This document shows positions 1 through 13,075 of a stretch of DNA of 64,000 bases, in pieces. Made by a program: the position numbers and the translations under genes. The notes under the pieces were generated by a model. It was given only the letters and a program-made list of their open reading frames with translations, had not been told where the DNA came from and searched no databases. Every line of letters begins with the position of its first letter. Within the stretch, counting starts at the first letter, position 1. Source of the DNA: Imbricaverruca yamaguchii (lineage: Eukaryota > Arthropoda > Thecostraca > Neoverrucidae); assembly GCA_034440575.1 (NCBI GenBank), contig JAOTOL010001305.1:291001-355000 (forward strand), in the 5' to 3' direction.

Positions 1-549
1 GACAAACTTAGCTTTCTCGAAAAATGTATGGCTGGCAATTGTTATACTCGGTGGCAATGCGATGTCACGAATTTTCAATCGGAAGGCGAGCGAGTTTTAG
101 ATAGACTTTCCATGGAAAGAAGGAACACTGCAATTTACGAAATCGGACAACTTTCCGTTTAAAAGCAGGTAACACTTCGGCTGCTTGCAACATTCGTTTA
201 TTAAACAAAATTGCGTGCGGACTGGATGAATGGTCCGCACACTAGGTGGTGCGGACTGGATATGCGCATGGATATCCACTTGACACGGGTGACCGAGCGG
301 ATGGGATAGAGGTTTGTGAAAATATATTCATTTGGATTGGAAAACGGACTGACTCTGTAAAGTTTCCACCAATAAATGAAAACAAAATAATCATAGTTAC
401 TTATGAGTTGTAACGAGACATTTACATAATAGAGCGTTCGGATTTGAAGAATATCTTGTGAGTTTTAAACAAAATATTTTTCTTAAATCTCACTAATTAC
501 CAATTGCATTGTCATACTCATACTTGGAGATATCCTCAAGGTCGGGTAC
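1..549. other. No feature seen
   Basis: AT-rich, with short ORFs of chance length only. Confidence 0.5.
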
Positions 550-750
550 AAGGATATGCAGCTTGAACTGCATTCATTCCACTATTTTCTCAGGTTTCAG
601 TCATCATCAAATTGTTCATTCATTCAGTTGACTGCCGTTACATTGCAATCAATGAGCTTGTGGATATACTACCTATGATCACATTCAGCAGCCCACCCAT
701 TCCACATGCGACTTTATTCTCAGCAAGGTAAATACCTACATCCCCAATTG
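550..750 (+). repeat. Dispersed repeat, copy 1
   Basis: The stretch from CTTGAACTG through CAGTCATCAT, CAATGA and ATGATCACATT to TACATC parallels 15485-15680 in the same order and orientation, with many substitutions. Confidence 0.5.
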
Positions 751-1251
751 TATTCGCGAGTTTAGCAAACCAATTCCATAAAATGCATTAACATTTGGTA
801 TGAGTCAGATTGCATTCATAATATAACACTACACAAGCATGAGCAAAATGGAAACAGTAAAAGAACAGCATACAGATGGAACACCGGACACGTGCAGTCA
901 ATTTGTGCAGGACGTAGTTGACCATCGCGATGAACTCGCCCCGTGTCCGAGAAACGGCAGTGGCCGGCGGCAGTAGTTCTAGGACGCGGCTGCCAGGGAG
1001 GAGAAAGCTCTGAGTTCCATGCTGAGGCGGAAAGACGGTGACTTCAGCGCCCCAGGTGCCGTCGCAAGGGTGGAGCGCCGGTGGACGACCAACCACCACC
1101 GCCTGAACAGGGAACGGATCATCTCAGGGGCCGGCGGATCATTCATGGCTCTTAGCACAGCGATGTTATCGCGGCTGGTGACGAGGTTACGGACACTACG
1201 CTAGCCCAGCGCTGCTACTGTCAGCGTGGTGCTACTGTCAGGGTAGTGCGA
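751..1251. other. No gene seen; moderately GC-rich 900-1250
   Basis: A short GTGCTACTGTCAG duplication near 1215. The two ORFs here resemble nothing I know. Confidence 0.4.
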
Positions 1252-1485
1252 TCACGACGGCGAGCACCAGAGACGATCCCAGCCCAAGTTATTCGCTCTT
1301 TGCACTATTCCGAGGTGACACTGGGCAGCCCCGCCCCAGACGGAGAGTCTGTATAGGATGTGTGGGAAGACGTGGGACTGAATAAGGAGTTTGCGTGCTT
1401 CGGGTGTGCAATGGTAATGGATTTTGTGGTGACAGAGCAAGATTGATTTGCGCTTTTGACAACGTGGAATATGCGCTGACACCAT
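1252..1485 (-). pseudogene. Non-LTR reverse-transcriptase relic
   Basis: Minus-strand KLLIQSHVFPHILYRLSVWG followed by QRANN matches the RT thumb block (VFPHILYCLPVWG...IQ...N). Only about 70 residues remain. Confidence 0.5.
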
Positions 1486-2814
1486 TCGCCATTCAGTATT
1501 CTCGTTGACACCATCAAATAATGTGACATGTGGACTCGCCCATTGGCAGATGGTTCTTTTCGAGGTATCGTCCGAAAATAGTAAACCGTCGTCATTGTGA
1601 AATTATGCTTTGGTTCTAAAACACGAAACAAAATTTCATCACCATGTATTATCTTGGAATAGTTTGACACCAAAAACCAGGCTTGTATGTACATAATGAT
1701 ACCGATGAGCGGGTAAAACGTTTGGATCTAAGAAAGTGAACAAACTAGTCTTTCTTCAAACTGGTCCTGAAAGCGCCACACACGTTCTGAAAAATATAGA
1801 GCGGTACCAAATGCACAGATCATACGACAGACCAGGATCATGGCGCCGTGCTCTTTCGCACCGCGCAAACTCTTTCCTTCTACCTCTATTATTGAATGTT
1901 TTGAATCTCAATGTGGTAAAGGTCACGGAAAAACAAAATGTCAACACTGCTAATGACAGAAGCTATCCAAATCTGACAATGGACACATATCGCCACATTT
2001 GGTTTCAAGCTGACTTACACCAATGTGCTATAAAACATGGCATCAGAAATGACTTATGTTGTCGAATATCAGGACATTACTATTTTGACCCAGTGTGACA
2101 CAGGTACCTAGGGCAAGATAAAAGCGTTCATCCAGACGTTTTGTGACATGTTTCTTCACGTCGTGCAAGCTATTTTCTTATATCTTTCTTGGCAAATATC
2201 TTTAACCCCAGCATTTCAACGACCGATCCAAAAGTATCAGTTCTAAGGGATTTGTAGTTGCACGAATGTCCTTTAGATTCACATACAAACAAGCAATATT
2301 TAGTTACAAGTTAACTCACATTATATGCTCCACTTGATGACATAATTAGTCACCCATGTTGACGGCTCTCAGATCATGTGCTATTTTGCTCCCGGTGATT
2401 TGGATGCCATAGGCAAGATATACATTTTTCTCTGAACGCACATCCTCTGCGAGAAGGAAAATGTGGCACAATTTCCTTCTATCTACATCATGCTGAAAGT
2501 AGGAATTACTTGGAAATTATATGCTATGTTATGCTACTCTACATTACTGAAAGGCCATGCTGGTGTTATTGTGATCATAAATTACAAAGTAAGCCTTTGC
2601 ACAGAAAATGAGTGGTCTCATCATCTTAGTTATATTAATAAATACTGCATTTGAAAGACAAATCCCAATAATGCATAAAGCACTTAATGCACAAATTTAG
2701 CCATCTACCAATGACATCAATTGTTTTTGGCTTCCGATAGGGCAGCAAAAATGCATATGAGGGTTACTGCTCTTTAACAGACACAGTAATCTGCCATTAA
2801 GGAATGCAGCCTGA
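1486..2814. other. No feature seen
   Basis: AT-rich. The 120-codon ORF at 1736-2098 has no recognisable motif and no splice context. Confidence 0.4.
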
Positions 2815-4465
2815 TCCAAGTTTAGGCTTGGAAGCTAGGCAAGGTTTTTAGGTGATGTCTTAGGTTAAGTTAGGAATTTAGGTTGGAGATTTTAGGTTTT
2901 TAAGTTTTTAGGTTTTTAAGTTTTTTAGGTTGGAATTTAGCGAGGTTTATTTAGGCTAGGTCAGATTTTCTAAGTGAACAAAATTGGAGAAATATGTTTT
3001 CGGGATTTTCCATTTTTGAAACAAAACTTTTTTCTCATTGGTGGGAAGTTAGGCGAGTATAGCTTAGTTTAGGTTGCTTTTTTCTTCTTTAGCATGATTT
3101 GTATGCTATACTACCATCGCCAAGCAAATTTATTTGTGTTTTTTTGCCTGCCAGATGCAAAGTAAGCACATGCACAGGAAATCGCAGAGTACATCATGTC
3201 AACATTCATACACATTGCATTGCAAAAAGAAATGCCAATAAGTAAAAAAATACCAGAGAGCACAAATTTGTCCTTTTCAGATGACAAGCACAATACCACC
3301 AAAATAATGGTTTTGAGTGGAGTAGCATATAGGGCTTTGATAATGTGAAGCAATAAAAGTGATACTGTGAAACATTGTAATATTGTGAAACAAAAGAACG
3401 TAACATAACACAACACAGCTTAACCTCCCTTTGAAGTAAGTATATCCCCCATCTAAACACAAGAATTACAAAAAAAAAATCAAACAAGAGAATTGTTCCC
3501 AACGTTTTCAACCAAAAATACCAAAACCTAACCTACCTTGAACTAACGTTATCTAATCACGCCTGCGTGAAAAATCAATATATAATAGTTTAAAAATTGT
3601 ATTATCAAATTTTCCAACAACAAAGCGTAACCTGATGTACCAAAACCCAGTTGCTTGCTTAATGTAGGAAAATGTCTGTAAAACTTTTCATGCACACCTT
3701 AAATGGCAATAATACATAATATGCCAACCCAACCGAACCCAGACAATTTCTTTCATTTGCTATGCAAACTCCACATTTGTCTCAGTTCGGTCTTCCATGG
3801 CACAGTGCCAGTCATGAACAAATGGTGATGTAAAGAGCTGATCCAATGGCTACAGAATTATTAATAAACCGACGAAATCCATAATAACGTTATAAAGTCA
3901 TAACGTGGTAAAATTTAGAAAAAGTATATAAATGTCATATATGTAACTGAGTAGCCCATCTGGGGTAAGCCTCTTCAGTTATCTGGCAGGAAGAATTGGC
4001 GGTGATAATCTAAGTTCTGAAGCTTTTTTTCAGCTAATAAATTTGGTATTGTTTTCTTAAAGGACATTTTTTGGTTCTTTTCAATATGTCTTCAGAATAC
4101 CATGCTTATGATGGTGACCCCAAAAATAGAATAGACAGCAAAAAATAGAAATTTGTTTTTTTTCAATAAAAAATCAGACTAAAAAACTCAGCTAACCTAA
4201 CCTAAGCAAATATATTCAATTTGTTTCCTTGATTGAGGAAAATGCGTGCAAAAACTTTTCTTGTAACCACCATCAAGCACAATAATACCGAAAAGTTTCT
4301 GAAAATTTTCAAAAACATCTTACGTTAGGTTAGGCTAGGTTAGGTTAGGCTGGGTTAGGTTTCTTTTAAAATTTTGATGATTTTCGGAAAATAAATTACT
4401 CCACATTTTTATAATATTTTGGTATTTTTTCTCCAAAGATAGGCTATGCTAGGTTTGGTTAGGTT
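2815..4465. repeat. Degenerate TTAGG / CCTAA clusters
   Basis: TTAGGTTAGGCTAGGTTAGG at about 4325, and scattered TTAGG or CCTAACC words at 2815-2960, 3050-3080, 3525, 4192 and 4440. TTAGG is the common arthropod telomere unit. The phase is irregular, so this is at most an interstitial remnant. The rest is AT-rich with no gene. Confidence 0.45.
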
Positions 4466-4567
4466 GAGCTCCATTTTATTTTATTTTTTAAACACTTTTT
4501 TCATCAGTTCATCTCCGTCATTCGCGTACCGCCTGATGGAGAGGCCATCACAGCCTAGCCACAGCCC

Positions 4568-4569
<2 letters not shown>

Positions 4570-4627
<58 letters not shown>

Positions 4628-4630
4628 ATA

Positions 4631-4684
<54 letters not shown>
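4570..4684. repeat. Twin (TA)n microsatellites
   Basis: Two (TA)n runs of about 52 bp are separated by AGTACTATAGC and followed by GCTATAGC, so the whole can fold back on itself. Confidence 0.9.
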
Positions 4685-4686
<2 letters not shown>

Positions 4687-4821
4687 TATAGCTGGGTGTA
4701 CTTCATTCCTTCACTGGTACAAAAAATAGCGCAATAACCATCTAGTAAAGCACGAATACGGACACAACCAATCCACAGATGGTGCCACGGCAGTCTGCCA
4801 AAGGGAAGGTGGCCGCCGGGC

Positions 4822-5365
4822 GCCAGCCGCTCTGGAGGGAAGCCACGGAAGCCACGGAACCGCTCTGGAGGGAAGCCACGGAAGCCACGGAACCGCTCTG
4901 GAGGGGAACAACGGAAGCCACGGAAGCCACGGAACCGCTCTGGAGGGAAGCCACGGAAGCCACGGAACCGCTCTGGAGGGAAGCCACGGAAGCCACGGAA
5001 CCGCTCTGGAGGGAACAACGGAAGCCACGGAAGCCACGGAACCGCTCTGGAGGGAAGCCACGGAAGCCACGGAATCGCTCTGGAGGGGAGTCACGGAAGC
5101 CACGGAAGACACGGAACCGCTCTGGAGGGAAGCCACGGAAGCCACGGAACCGCTCTGGAGGGGAGCCACGGAAGCCACGGAAGCCACGGAACCGCTCTGG
5201 AGGGAAGCCACGGAAGCCACGGAACCGCTCTGGAGGGGAGCCACGGAAGCCACGGAAGCCACGGAACCGCTCTGGAGGGAAGCCACGGAAGCCACGGAAC
5301 CGCTCTGGAGGGGAGCCACGGAAGCCACGGAAGCCACGGAACCGCTCTGGAGGGGAGTCAGGGAA
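4822..5365 (+). repeat. 33/42-bp minisatellite
   Basis: The unit is GAACCGCTCTGGAGGGAAGC followed by two or three 9-bp GAAGCCACG subrepeats. All periods are multiples of 3, so long ORFs run on both strands (WREATEATEPL type on plus). No start context, signal peptide or exon supports coding. Confidence 0.9.
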
Positions 5366-6261
5366 GCCTGCTGAACGTTGTGTGGTCCGGCGACAGGACC
5401 GGCACTTTTTTCCGATCCGGAAGCGGTGTGGCCAGGGCTTAACTCGGTGAACGTCCGATGGGGTGGATAACCAGTCAATAACATATGGCTGACCCCAAAA
5501 AAGCTGATCCTGGCTCTTCTAACAACGGTCTGATCAACTGTCTCCCTAATGGGAGACAGGATAAATTGTATTCACGGAGCGGTGAGATCATGAAGAAGTT
5601 GAATGCACCTGGGATGAATGAGTTGAAATCCGTCGGAGGTTCTGGGAAGGCGGGAGCCACTCACCCGTTCTCAAAGGCAAGACGGCCATGACCATTTGCT
5701 GGTGTCACAAAATGTAAAAAATTCTGGAACGGTTGTTTGGGGGTGGAATTCAGAGGCGCTGAGGAGGCCAAACGAGCTACCGATGTAAATGGGTTCATGC
5801 ACTCCACTAGGGATCAGTATGGGAGCAATGTTGTGACGTGTCTGTGACTGTGGAGGCCCACAGTAGATTAACTATTATTAGAAAGGAAAGAATGGCGTTT
5901 TGAAAACAAAATACGTACGCGACCAGGAAGTGATTGACGGTTTGACAGAGGATGGAGCAGGGCTTCGGACAGCATTTTAACTGCAGGGGTAATTACGCCA
6001 CGGTGGGGCAGTACAATTACTTTTCGTTAGAATATGGGGCCAGTCAAGCCTAGGTTCACATTGTCCGTTTCTACGCGGGGAAAGCCCAATCGGCTACACC
6101 ACGACTGGAACCTCAACACCATGAACGTCACCATGCATGTTTTTTTTTTCAGTTGACGCAGTGTTTAACGTTCAGGGATAGTGCAAATGACATTTCGACT
6201 AAGTAGTTGAAAAACACAAACGTACTTACCCTAGCCGACACTTTTTCTTCTTCAGCAGTCC
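5366..6261. other. No gene seen
   Basis: Only the short inverted repeat at 5538 and unremarkable ORFs. Confidence 0.4.
5538..5559. other. Perfect 9-bp stem inverted repeat
   Basis: CTGTCTCCC and GGGAGACAG are separated by TAAT. It lies inside a 68-codon ORF (5485-5691) that I do not recognise. Confidence 0.4.
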
Positions 6262-6420
6262 CCAGCGGTCATAGTTTCACCACGTCGACGCTGCGGCGAT
6301 ACATGCTGGGCGTCTAAGCCAGCGCACATGGACACCGCTGTACACGACTGCATCGACGCTGCTCTACACGACTCAGGGCTAAAAAAAAATGGTTTCGTGG
6401 TTGTCGTCCAAATCTGGAAT
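6262..6420 (+). repeat. Segment shared with 10166-10300 in permuted order
   Basis: ATGCTGGGCGTCTAAGCCAGC followed by TCGTGGTTGTCGTCC here, and TCGTGGTTGTCGTCC followed by GTGCTGGGCGCCTAGGCCAG at 10.2 kb. Probably pieces of the same LINE as the 10.4-kb relic. Confidence 0.4.
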
Positions 6421-6895
6421 AGGCTTGATGGTTGTCACCTTTTGTGCAAACGATAACATTATGCTACATGGCCCGGGACAGGGGTTCCCAACTTGGGGTA
6501 ATGCGCTGGCTTGTGGAGGGGTGGGGGTGGGGTTATTCCGGGGTTTGTGTCAAACCTCGAGTATGGAGAGTACTGTGTACATTTGCCAAAAACCTGTGCA
6601 CATATATCGGCAGGAAATACTACATGTTCTCAACCTTGAAAATGAACTTTGGTTATGAGGCATTCTGAATTTGATACGGGGTAATCACGAGGTTGGCCTA
6701 ACCCAAAGGGGGTGATGATAGCTTAAAAAGGTTGTGATTTCCAGGACCTATCACAAATTGCGTCGATTACCTTTATAAAGAATATCTTGCCGCCAATTTC
6801 CTTTTCGCCAATTCGGGGTCGTCAATGCACCCATGGTTTGCAACACTGTCAATGCACCCATGGTTTGTGAGCCTTAATAATGCAAGGGCTTATAA

Positions 6896-7012
6896 GTGTC
6901 GTGAATTTAAGCCGGCTTAAATAATAAAAGCCAGTTTAAACTGGCTTAAATTAATAAAAGCCACTGGTTGGCATAAATTCAATTGAAGCCAGCTTTTTTT
7001 CCATCCCTAAAT
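6896..7012. repeat. Related palindromic fragment beside the TIR element
   Basis: It contains two perfect 16-bp palindromes, TTTAAGCCGGCTTAAA (6906-6921) and GCCAGTTTAAACTGGC (6930-6945), and ends TCCATCCCTA like the right arm of the neighbouring element. Probably a second, collapsed copy. Confidence 0.55.
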
Positions 7013-7037
7013 ATAGGTAGGTAGGTACCTACCTACA

Positions 7038-8923
7038 TATAGGGATGGCAAATTTAAGCCACCTGGTGGTTTAAACCAGTTTAAACCAGCCGGCATAAAT
7101 TAATTTAAGCCACCCTGGCTAAAATTATGTTTCGGATATGGCTGGAGTGCAGTGACAAACAAAAGTTAGGGAAGCATCAATTATTCCAAAATGTGCTACA
7201 CTCCATTTTATTTATAAACAAACACTCCCTAGAATTTCCCAAAACTCTGGCTGGGTTCTAGGTATGCACTCCACAAGTCAGATTTTTACCCATTGGGTAC
7301 CTAGCCATTGTATAGCTAGGTACCTATTTTATGTTAGCTTAAAAGTAACTATATGAGCCAGACCAATTTGTGATGTTTTTGACATAGCTTTCCCATTGTC
7401 TTACTGATAATAGTATATGTAGGTAGGTATCTACCTACCCATATTCATAGATAACAGTAAGCAATCCGTTTGCTTATTGTTTGCTACAGTCAGCAATCTG
7501 TCCACCTATTGCACATTTTACACACATTGTCAACTATTGAACACCTTTCATGACATTGGATGGTAGCACATTATTTCCTGTTGGCACTAACACTTGTGGA
7601 AGTGGAGCATTAGATCCATTAGATGAGCATTAGATGAGCTTCAAAGCATTAGATGATAGGTGAATCAACCTAGTGTCCATACTTTGGGCTAGATATTATC
7701 TGCAGAATCTTGCTGCAGAAAGACTTAGACGAGCTTGTGAAGTGGTCCGAAAAATGGCAAATGAAATTTAATTTTGACAAGTGCAAAATCATGCATGTAG
7801 GTAGGTAGCATATCAAGGGGTATCAAGGGGTAGTACTTGATGGGTGGGCAAGTACTATCTGTGACTCAGCAGAAGGACTTAGGTGTTATTTTGAACACAA
7901 AATTGGGGGCATCAGGAAGGCACTAAGAATGCTTGGGGCAATAAATAGGAATGTATCATACAAAAGTGAGGAAGTCATCAGGAAGCTTTATTGTGCATAT
8001 GTCAGGCCACATCTGGAATATTGTGTCCAAGCTTGGTCCCCTAGTTATGAAAAAGATTGTTGGCGAGAGTACAAAAGAGGGCAACAAAAATGGTGAATGG
8101 TATGGGCAACCTGGCATATGAGGAAAGATTGGAGAAATTGAATATGTTTTCACTTAGATATAGAAGGCTGAGAGATCTCATCGAGGTCTTTCAATTTGTA
8201 CATGGTCAGGAACAGGGTTATCTCAGGGAACTGTTTGAATTTAACAGAAATGATGGAATTAGAGGTCATCAATTCAAAATTAAAGTTAATCACATCAGGA
8301 CAAGGTTAAGACAGTCCTTCTTCACCAACAGGGTAGTAGAACACTGGAACCAGCTGCCAAAAACCATTGTCAGTAGCAACACACTGAACATCTCGAAGAA
8401 CAGCATAGACAATCATTACAAGAATAGTGGGCTTGTTTTTCTGTATTCCAGGGAGAGTTGATCAACACATTTGGTGGACAACTGGTTCAGTGTACAGAGT
8501 GCAACCAAGAAGGGCCCTTGTGGTTCATAGTTGCACTGATCTTTTATGTCTTTATGTCTTATCTCCCTCAATGCCAGTAGTTGGATGTCAAAATCCTGGC
8601 ATTTACAAATACCATTTCTAACTACCAGCATCCAGGGGGCTACATGTTAGACCGACTGTACCTAATGGGTAAACATCTGGCTTGTGGAGTGCATACCCAG
8701 AACCCAGACAGAGTTTTGGGGAATTCTAGGGAGTGTTTTTTTGCAAATAAAATGGTGTAGCACATTTTGGAAATATAATTGATGCTTCCCTACCTAATGT
8801 CCATCACTGCCCTCCAGCCATACCAGAAATATAATTTAAGCCAGAGTGGCTTAAATTAATTTATGCCAGCCAGTTTAAACCATGGTTTAAACCACCAGGT
8901 GGCTAAAATTCGCCATCCCTATA
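7038..8923. mobile_element. TIR element (~265-bp inverted repeats) interrupted by a LINE
   Basis: The left arm 7038-7301 matches the reverse complement of 8658-8923: TATAGGGATGGC tips, then TTTAAGCCACC, AACCAG, AAGCATCAATTAT and CTCCATTTTATTT blocks. The AGGGATGG(C)AAA terminus resembles hAT-type ends, but no 8-bp target duplication is seen. No transposase remains between the arms. Confidence 0.75.
7712..8556 (+). mobile_element. CR1-like LINE, 3' fragment
   Basis: It starts abruptly at GCTGCAGAAAGACTTAGACG, corresponding to 42017 in the longer copy, and runs to the same 3' tail (TTTATGTC)2. Small deletions and frameshifts leave only the 8057-8461 frame open (AYEERLEKLNMFSLRYRRLR to NHYKNSGL). 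It lies inside the 7.04-8.92 kb inverted-repeat element. Confidence 0.85.
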
Positions 8924-10165
8924 TTGTATGCATTGCCACCAACTGCAGTGCAATGGCTGCTGAGTAGGTACCTACACACCAAAATATATCTTCTAATTAC
9001 ATTTAGGTGGCTATATTTTACTCAAATGTAATTCATATACCAAGATTTTCACCTGAGCTTGATGGTTGATGATCCAGTGCTGGCTTGCAAGTCCAGTCAA
9101 ATCGCCTGCCAGGGCCAAAATGGCTATCTTGCAGTACTCTTAACACTGGTAGACCTGGGTGCTTTACTTTTGAATGTTTGTAAATGCTCTGTGCAGTACC
9201 TTTCCAATCGCAATGTCCACATCTACAGGATGACCTTACTATCTTTGTCACCCTTACGCCCTGGCCCTGAATAGTTTGTTTCTGGAGTCTGTTTAAGACC
9301 GAACCACTTCATTTGGCCTCATATAAGTCAGAAAATGAAGAAAAAATCGTTTGATTAACACTCCAGATAATTCGAACTTGGTAGTTTTATCTTGCCCCAC
9401 TCATTCACCACTCAATTATAAAGAACAGTGATCAATTCCCTATTTCACTCTTCCACGCACATCGTCGCGTTTAAAAGGGAAATGGACGGATTTGAAAGCG
9501 AGGGAATGCGCGTAAAATGATGATATTCTTCTAGATTCTTTCCAACGATGTTAATGAAATTAAAAATATTATCGTACATCCCATATGAAAAAAGGATTAA
9601 AATTAAAATTGTTTTAAAAAATCAGCTAATGTTATAAATTATTCATTGCTTAACTTAGGTGTAGTGTTGTTTTAGTACCCGTGGTCTAGTCGCTTGCCTC
9701 CAAAGCCGCTGAATATACCATAGTTGGGTACTTTCGTAACGCTGCCATCGAGTGGTACCGGGACGAAGACAACCACCGGCGACCAGAAGGCATGCCATTG
9801 GCTCTGTGCTAAACGGGAGACAATTTTATCGTCGGAGGTCGTCTGAACGATGGAATGGTTGTCTCGACGATACTTTGTTGCCGTTGAGTCATTTTTTTTG
9901 CCGCTGAGTGTACTAGATACTAGATACTAGAAACCCAAAAGCGTACGATAGGAATGAAGAAATGGTAGCGTGGCGGTGGGTGGTAGAGGTCTGCACGGCA
10001 TAACATTTCTAGAGGTCTGCACGGAGTGACATTTCCAGTCCCGGTCCAACCCGATTCGTTTCACTCCTGCGTACCTTGACACTGATATCGTGACGTAGTC
10101 AATTTTATGGATAGTAGGTACCATTTATATGATTTCGCATATAATATTTATAATGATATGGAAAT
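8924..10165. other. No gene seen
   Basis: AT-rich; ACTAGATACTAGATACTAG near 9911 is a short direct repeat. Confidence 0.4.
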
Positions 10166-10439
10166 GTGGTCGCCAAAAGTCCCCGTTCGTGGTTGTCGTC
10201 CACGACGACAGAACGATGCGATTTGTTAGCCCTGACACGACTATGTCGATACTGCGACGAGACGTGCTGGGCGCCTAGGCCAGCACCCGTACACTTGCGC
10301 TTCCCACCACGGACCATTGCCGAGCCATTTCCTTGTGTTTGGGTAACGTGGCGAAGGAACTGGAAAACATTGGCAACAATAGACTGTAAGGAATTAAGAC
10401 GTGCTTTGGACACGGCTTTCATTAGACTGGGACACTGGA

Positions 10440-10790
10440 AAACATTTGGAACAACAAACTGTAGGAAATTAAGCCGGCCTTGGACACAATCATGTTGGCG
10501 CAGGATTCGGCAGCACAAAGTGTCGCCGCGTCCATTGCGAATAGGACATGCTCGTGTCATTCATTCACATCTGCTTGGTGGCGATGTTAGGTCGTACTGT
10601 TCTAGATGCCGTGGACCGATAACGGTGCACCACGCTCTTCCTTATCCTGTATACTTGGGCGATCCAGGAGAGTATCTCGGATATGATAGCTTTCTCTCGG
10701 AAGTTTTAGAAGACCACTCACATGCTCTTTAATCTGGATAGTTCTCTGGTTTTATTTCTGACATACACTTTTCAGCAATATACTCACCAG
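10440..10790 (+). pseudogene. Non-LTR retrotransposon C-terminal zinc-knuckle relic
   Basis: RPLRIGHARVIHSHLLGGD, then YCSRCRGPITVHHAL and GYDSFLSEVLEDHSHAL match the C-x-x-C...H-H tail found after RNase H in Jockey/R1/I-type LINEs. Just upstream, two copies of a segment of about 70 bp occur in tandem (GGAAAACATT...AATTAAG). Confidence 0.6.
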
Positions 10791-12193
10791 CTTGAACAGA
10801 GCTGTATCTCGACATGCCTCACAGTGTCCGGCATGTTGGAAAACATTTGTCTGATTCTGTGCAATGGACATTGTAGCATTGCTCTGATGACAATGTCTCA
10901 TGTCATGCGCCACGGCACCACGCCCGGGGAGGCAGCCATGGCAGCTGATATGCCCTACAGCCTAAATACAGGAAGAAAAGTGGTGTGGTTTGGCGCTTAG
11001 CAGCTTGCCGACTACATGGGAACTAGTTGTTATAGAGGGGGTTGTCGGCATGAAATAGAGCTTTGAACATGTACCAAAACTAGATTATTCCGTGATTCGT
11101 CAGAGAGGATGTTCGTTTTTGAACGTGCGATCCCCACTTCCTTCAACCGTTGAAATTGTTTAAACTGTATAAAAACCTCCACATTTACTTCTCTAGTTAC
11201 GAGTGAGGCGAAAGGCCGAAAGCACCTCTATCGGACCGAAAGAATCATGCTATGCCGCTCATAGCCTATTTATGAGACTTCTGATGCCGAAGTGGCATAC
11301 TCTAGAACTATAAAAGGCCACAGATATGAGCTAAATTCTTTAAAACACCGTATTGGTATGTCTGCTTCTTCCATATATGCTATATTTGGTCATGATTTCT
11401 CATTTTAACACCACCGTATGATATGTTTATGACTGCACAACATTTTAGGATCGCGAATATAGTCGTGTGCTGTGCAGCCGATTTCTCTGGAATAAAGCTT
11501 GGTTTATTTTCAGCCTGCTTTACTGTCTCGTGTCAGAAACAACTTTATGTTAACGCCTGCCATAATATATCAAAATTGATATGCGAATGGAAGTATTCAT
11601 TGGGTGCGAGATGATGCCAGATGGTTTCCTTGTATCGACAGGCATTTCATAGTATTTAAGTATATGAATTACACCTTACTAAATATCGCTTGTGATACAC
11701 TCAACCAAGTGTTCATTGGTACATAGCTGTAAGCTACGGATATATGGGCATGCGAGTGCACTTTTCCTCAAGCTAGCTTAATTTGCGGAAAATGTCAAGA
11801 AGGTTGGTTCAAACTGAAAGACACCAACCAATCTAGTCGGTTCTTATAATTGTATGAATTAGGTCTTGGCGTCAGACACTATTCGTTTGTTCTGTGTGTC
11901 GTTCATGCGCGAACGACATATCCGAAATGCTTAATATACCAGTGTATCAAGGTCACATTTGAATGGGCGTAACTGCGTCGCATCACAGGACAGAATAGAC
12001 GCTACCTCAAAACACACCTTTGCCTGTTTATAGGGTCCCCGCTCCAGTGATTCTTGTCACCTGCAAGGCGTGCGCACCGCAATGACGTGATAATGGGTCG
12101 ATGCGGGGTGTTCACCTTGAATATGGACCACCCCGGCCGGCGCTGGCGCCTGACGCGCGCGCCTGATCATGCCCGATACGCCACCGCTCCACT
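10791..12193. other. No gene seen
   Basis: No repeat or coding block recognised. Confidence 0.4.
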
Positions 12194-13075
12194 GTCTCTG
12201 TCCTGTTGTCTCTGTCCTGTTGTCTCTGTCCTGTTGTCTCTGTCCTGTTGTCTCTGTCCTGTTGTCTCTGTCCTGTTGTCTCTGTCCTGTTGTCTCTGTC
12301 CTGTTGTCTCTGTCCTGTTGTCTCTGTCCTGTTGTCTCTGTCCTGTTGTTTGCCTTTGTTTGTCCTTTGTTTCTGTCCTGTTGTCTTTGTCCTGTTGTCT
12401 CTGTCCTGTTGTCTCTGTCCTGTTGTCTCTGTCCTGCCCCTCTGTTTTCTTTCTTGTCTCTGTTCTGTTGTCTCTGTCCTGTTGTCTCTGTCCTGTTGTC
12501 TCTGTCCTGTTGTCTCTGTCCTGTTGTCTCTGTCCTGTTGTCTCTGTCCTGTTGTCTCTGTCCTGTTGTCTCTGTCCTGTTGTCTCTGTCCTGTTGTCTC
12601 TGTCCTGTTGTCTCTGTCCTGTTGTATCTGTCCTGTTGTTTCTGTCCTGTTGTCTTTGTCCTGTTGTCTCTGTCCTGTTGTACCTCTGTCCTGTTGTCTC
12701 TGTTCCTGTTGTCTCTGTCCTGTGTCTCTGTTCTGTGTCTCTGTCCTGTTGTCTCTGTCCTGTTGTATCTGTCCTGTTGTTTCTGTCCTGTTGTCTTTGT
12801 CCTGTTGTCTCTGTCCTGTTGTATCTGCCCTGCTGCCTCTGTCCTGTTGTCTCTGTCCTGCCGCCTCTGTCCTGCTGTCTCTGTCCTGTGTTCTGTTGTG
12901 CCTGCCTGCTGCTTGTCCTGTTGTTCTGTTGTCCTTGTTGTGTCTCTGTCCTGTTGTCTCTGTCCTGCCGCCTCTGTCCTGCTGTCTCTGTCCTGGTGTC
13001 TCTGTTCTGGTGTCTCTGTTCTGGTGTCTCCGTCCTCGTGTCTCTGACGTGCTGTCTGCTATCGCTCTGCTATTT
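12194..13075 (+). repeat. 14-bp minisatellite TCTCTGTCCTGTTG
   Basis: Several dozen copies, very regular at first and degenerate after about 12620. The unit is pyrimidine-rich on the plus strand. Frames stay open because TCTGTCCTGT lacks stops. Confidence 0.95.

Noticed and set aside
4711..5484. Collagen- or silk-like repeat protein (SVASVA or WREATEATEPL type)
   Set aside because: The repeat is GC-rich and open in several frames, with no start signal or supporting exon.
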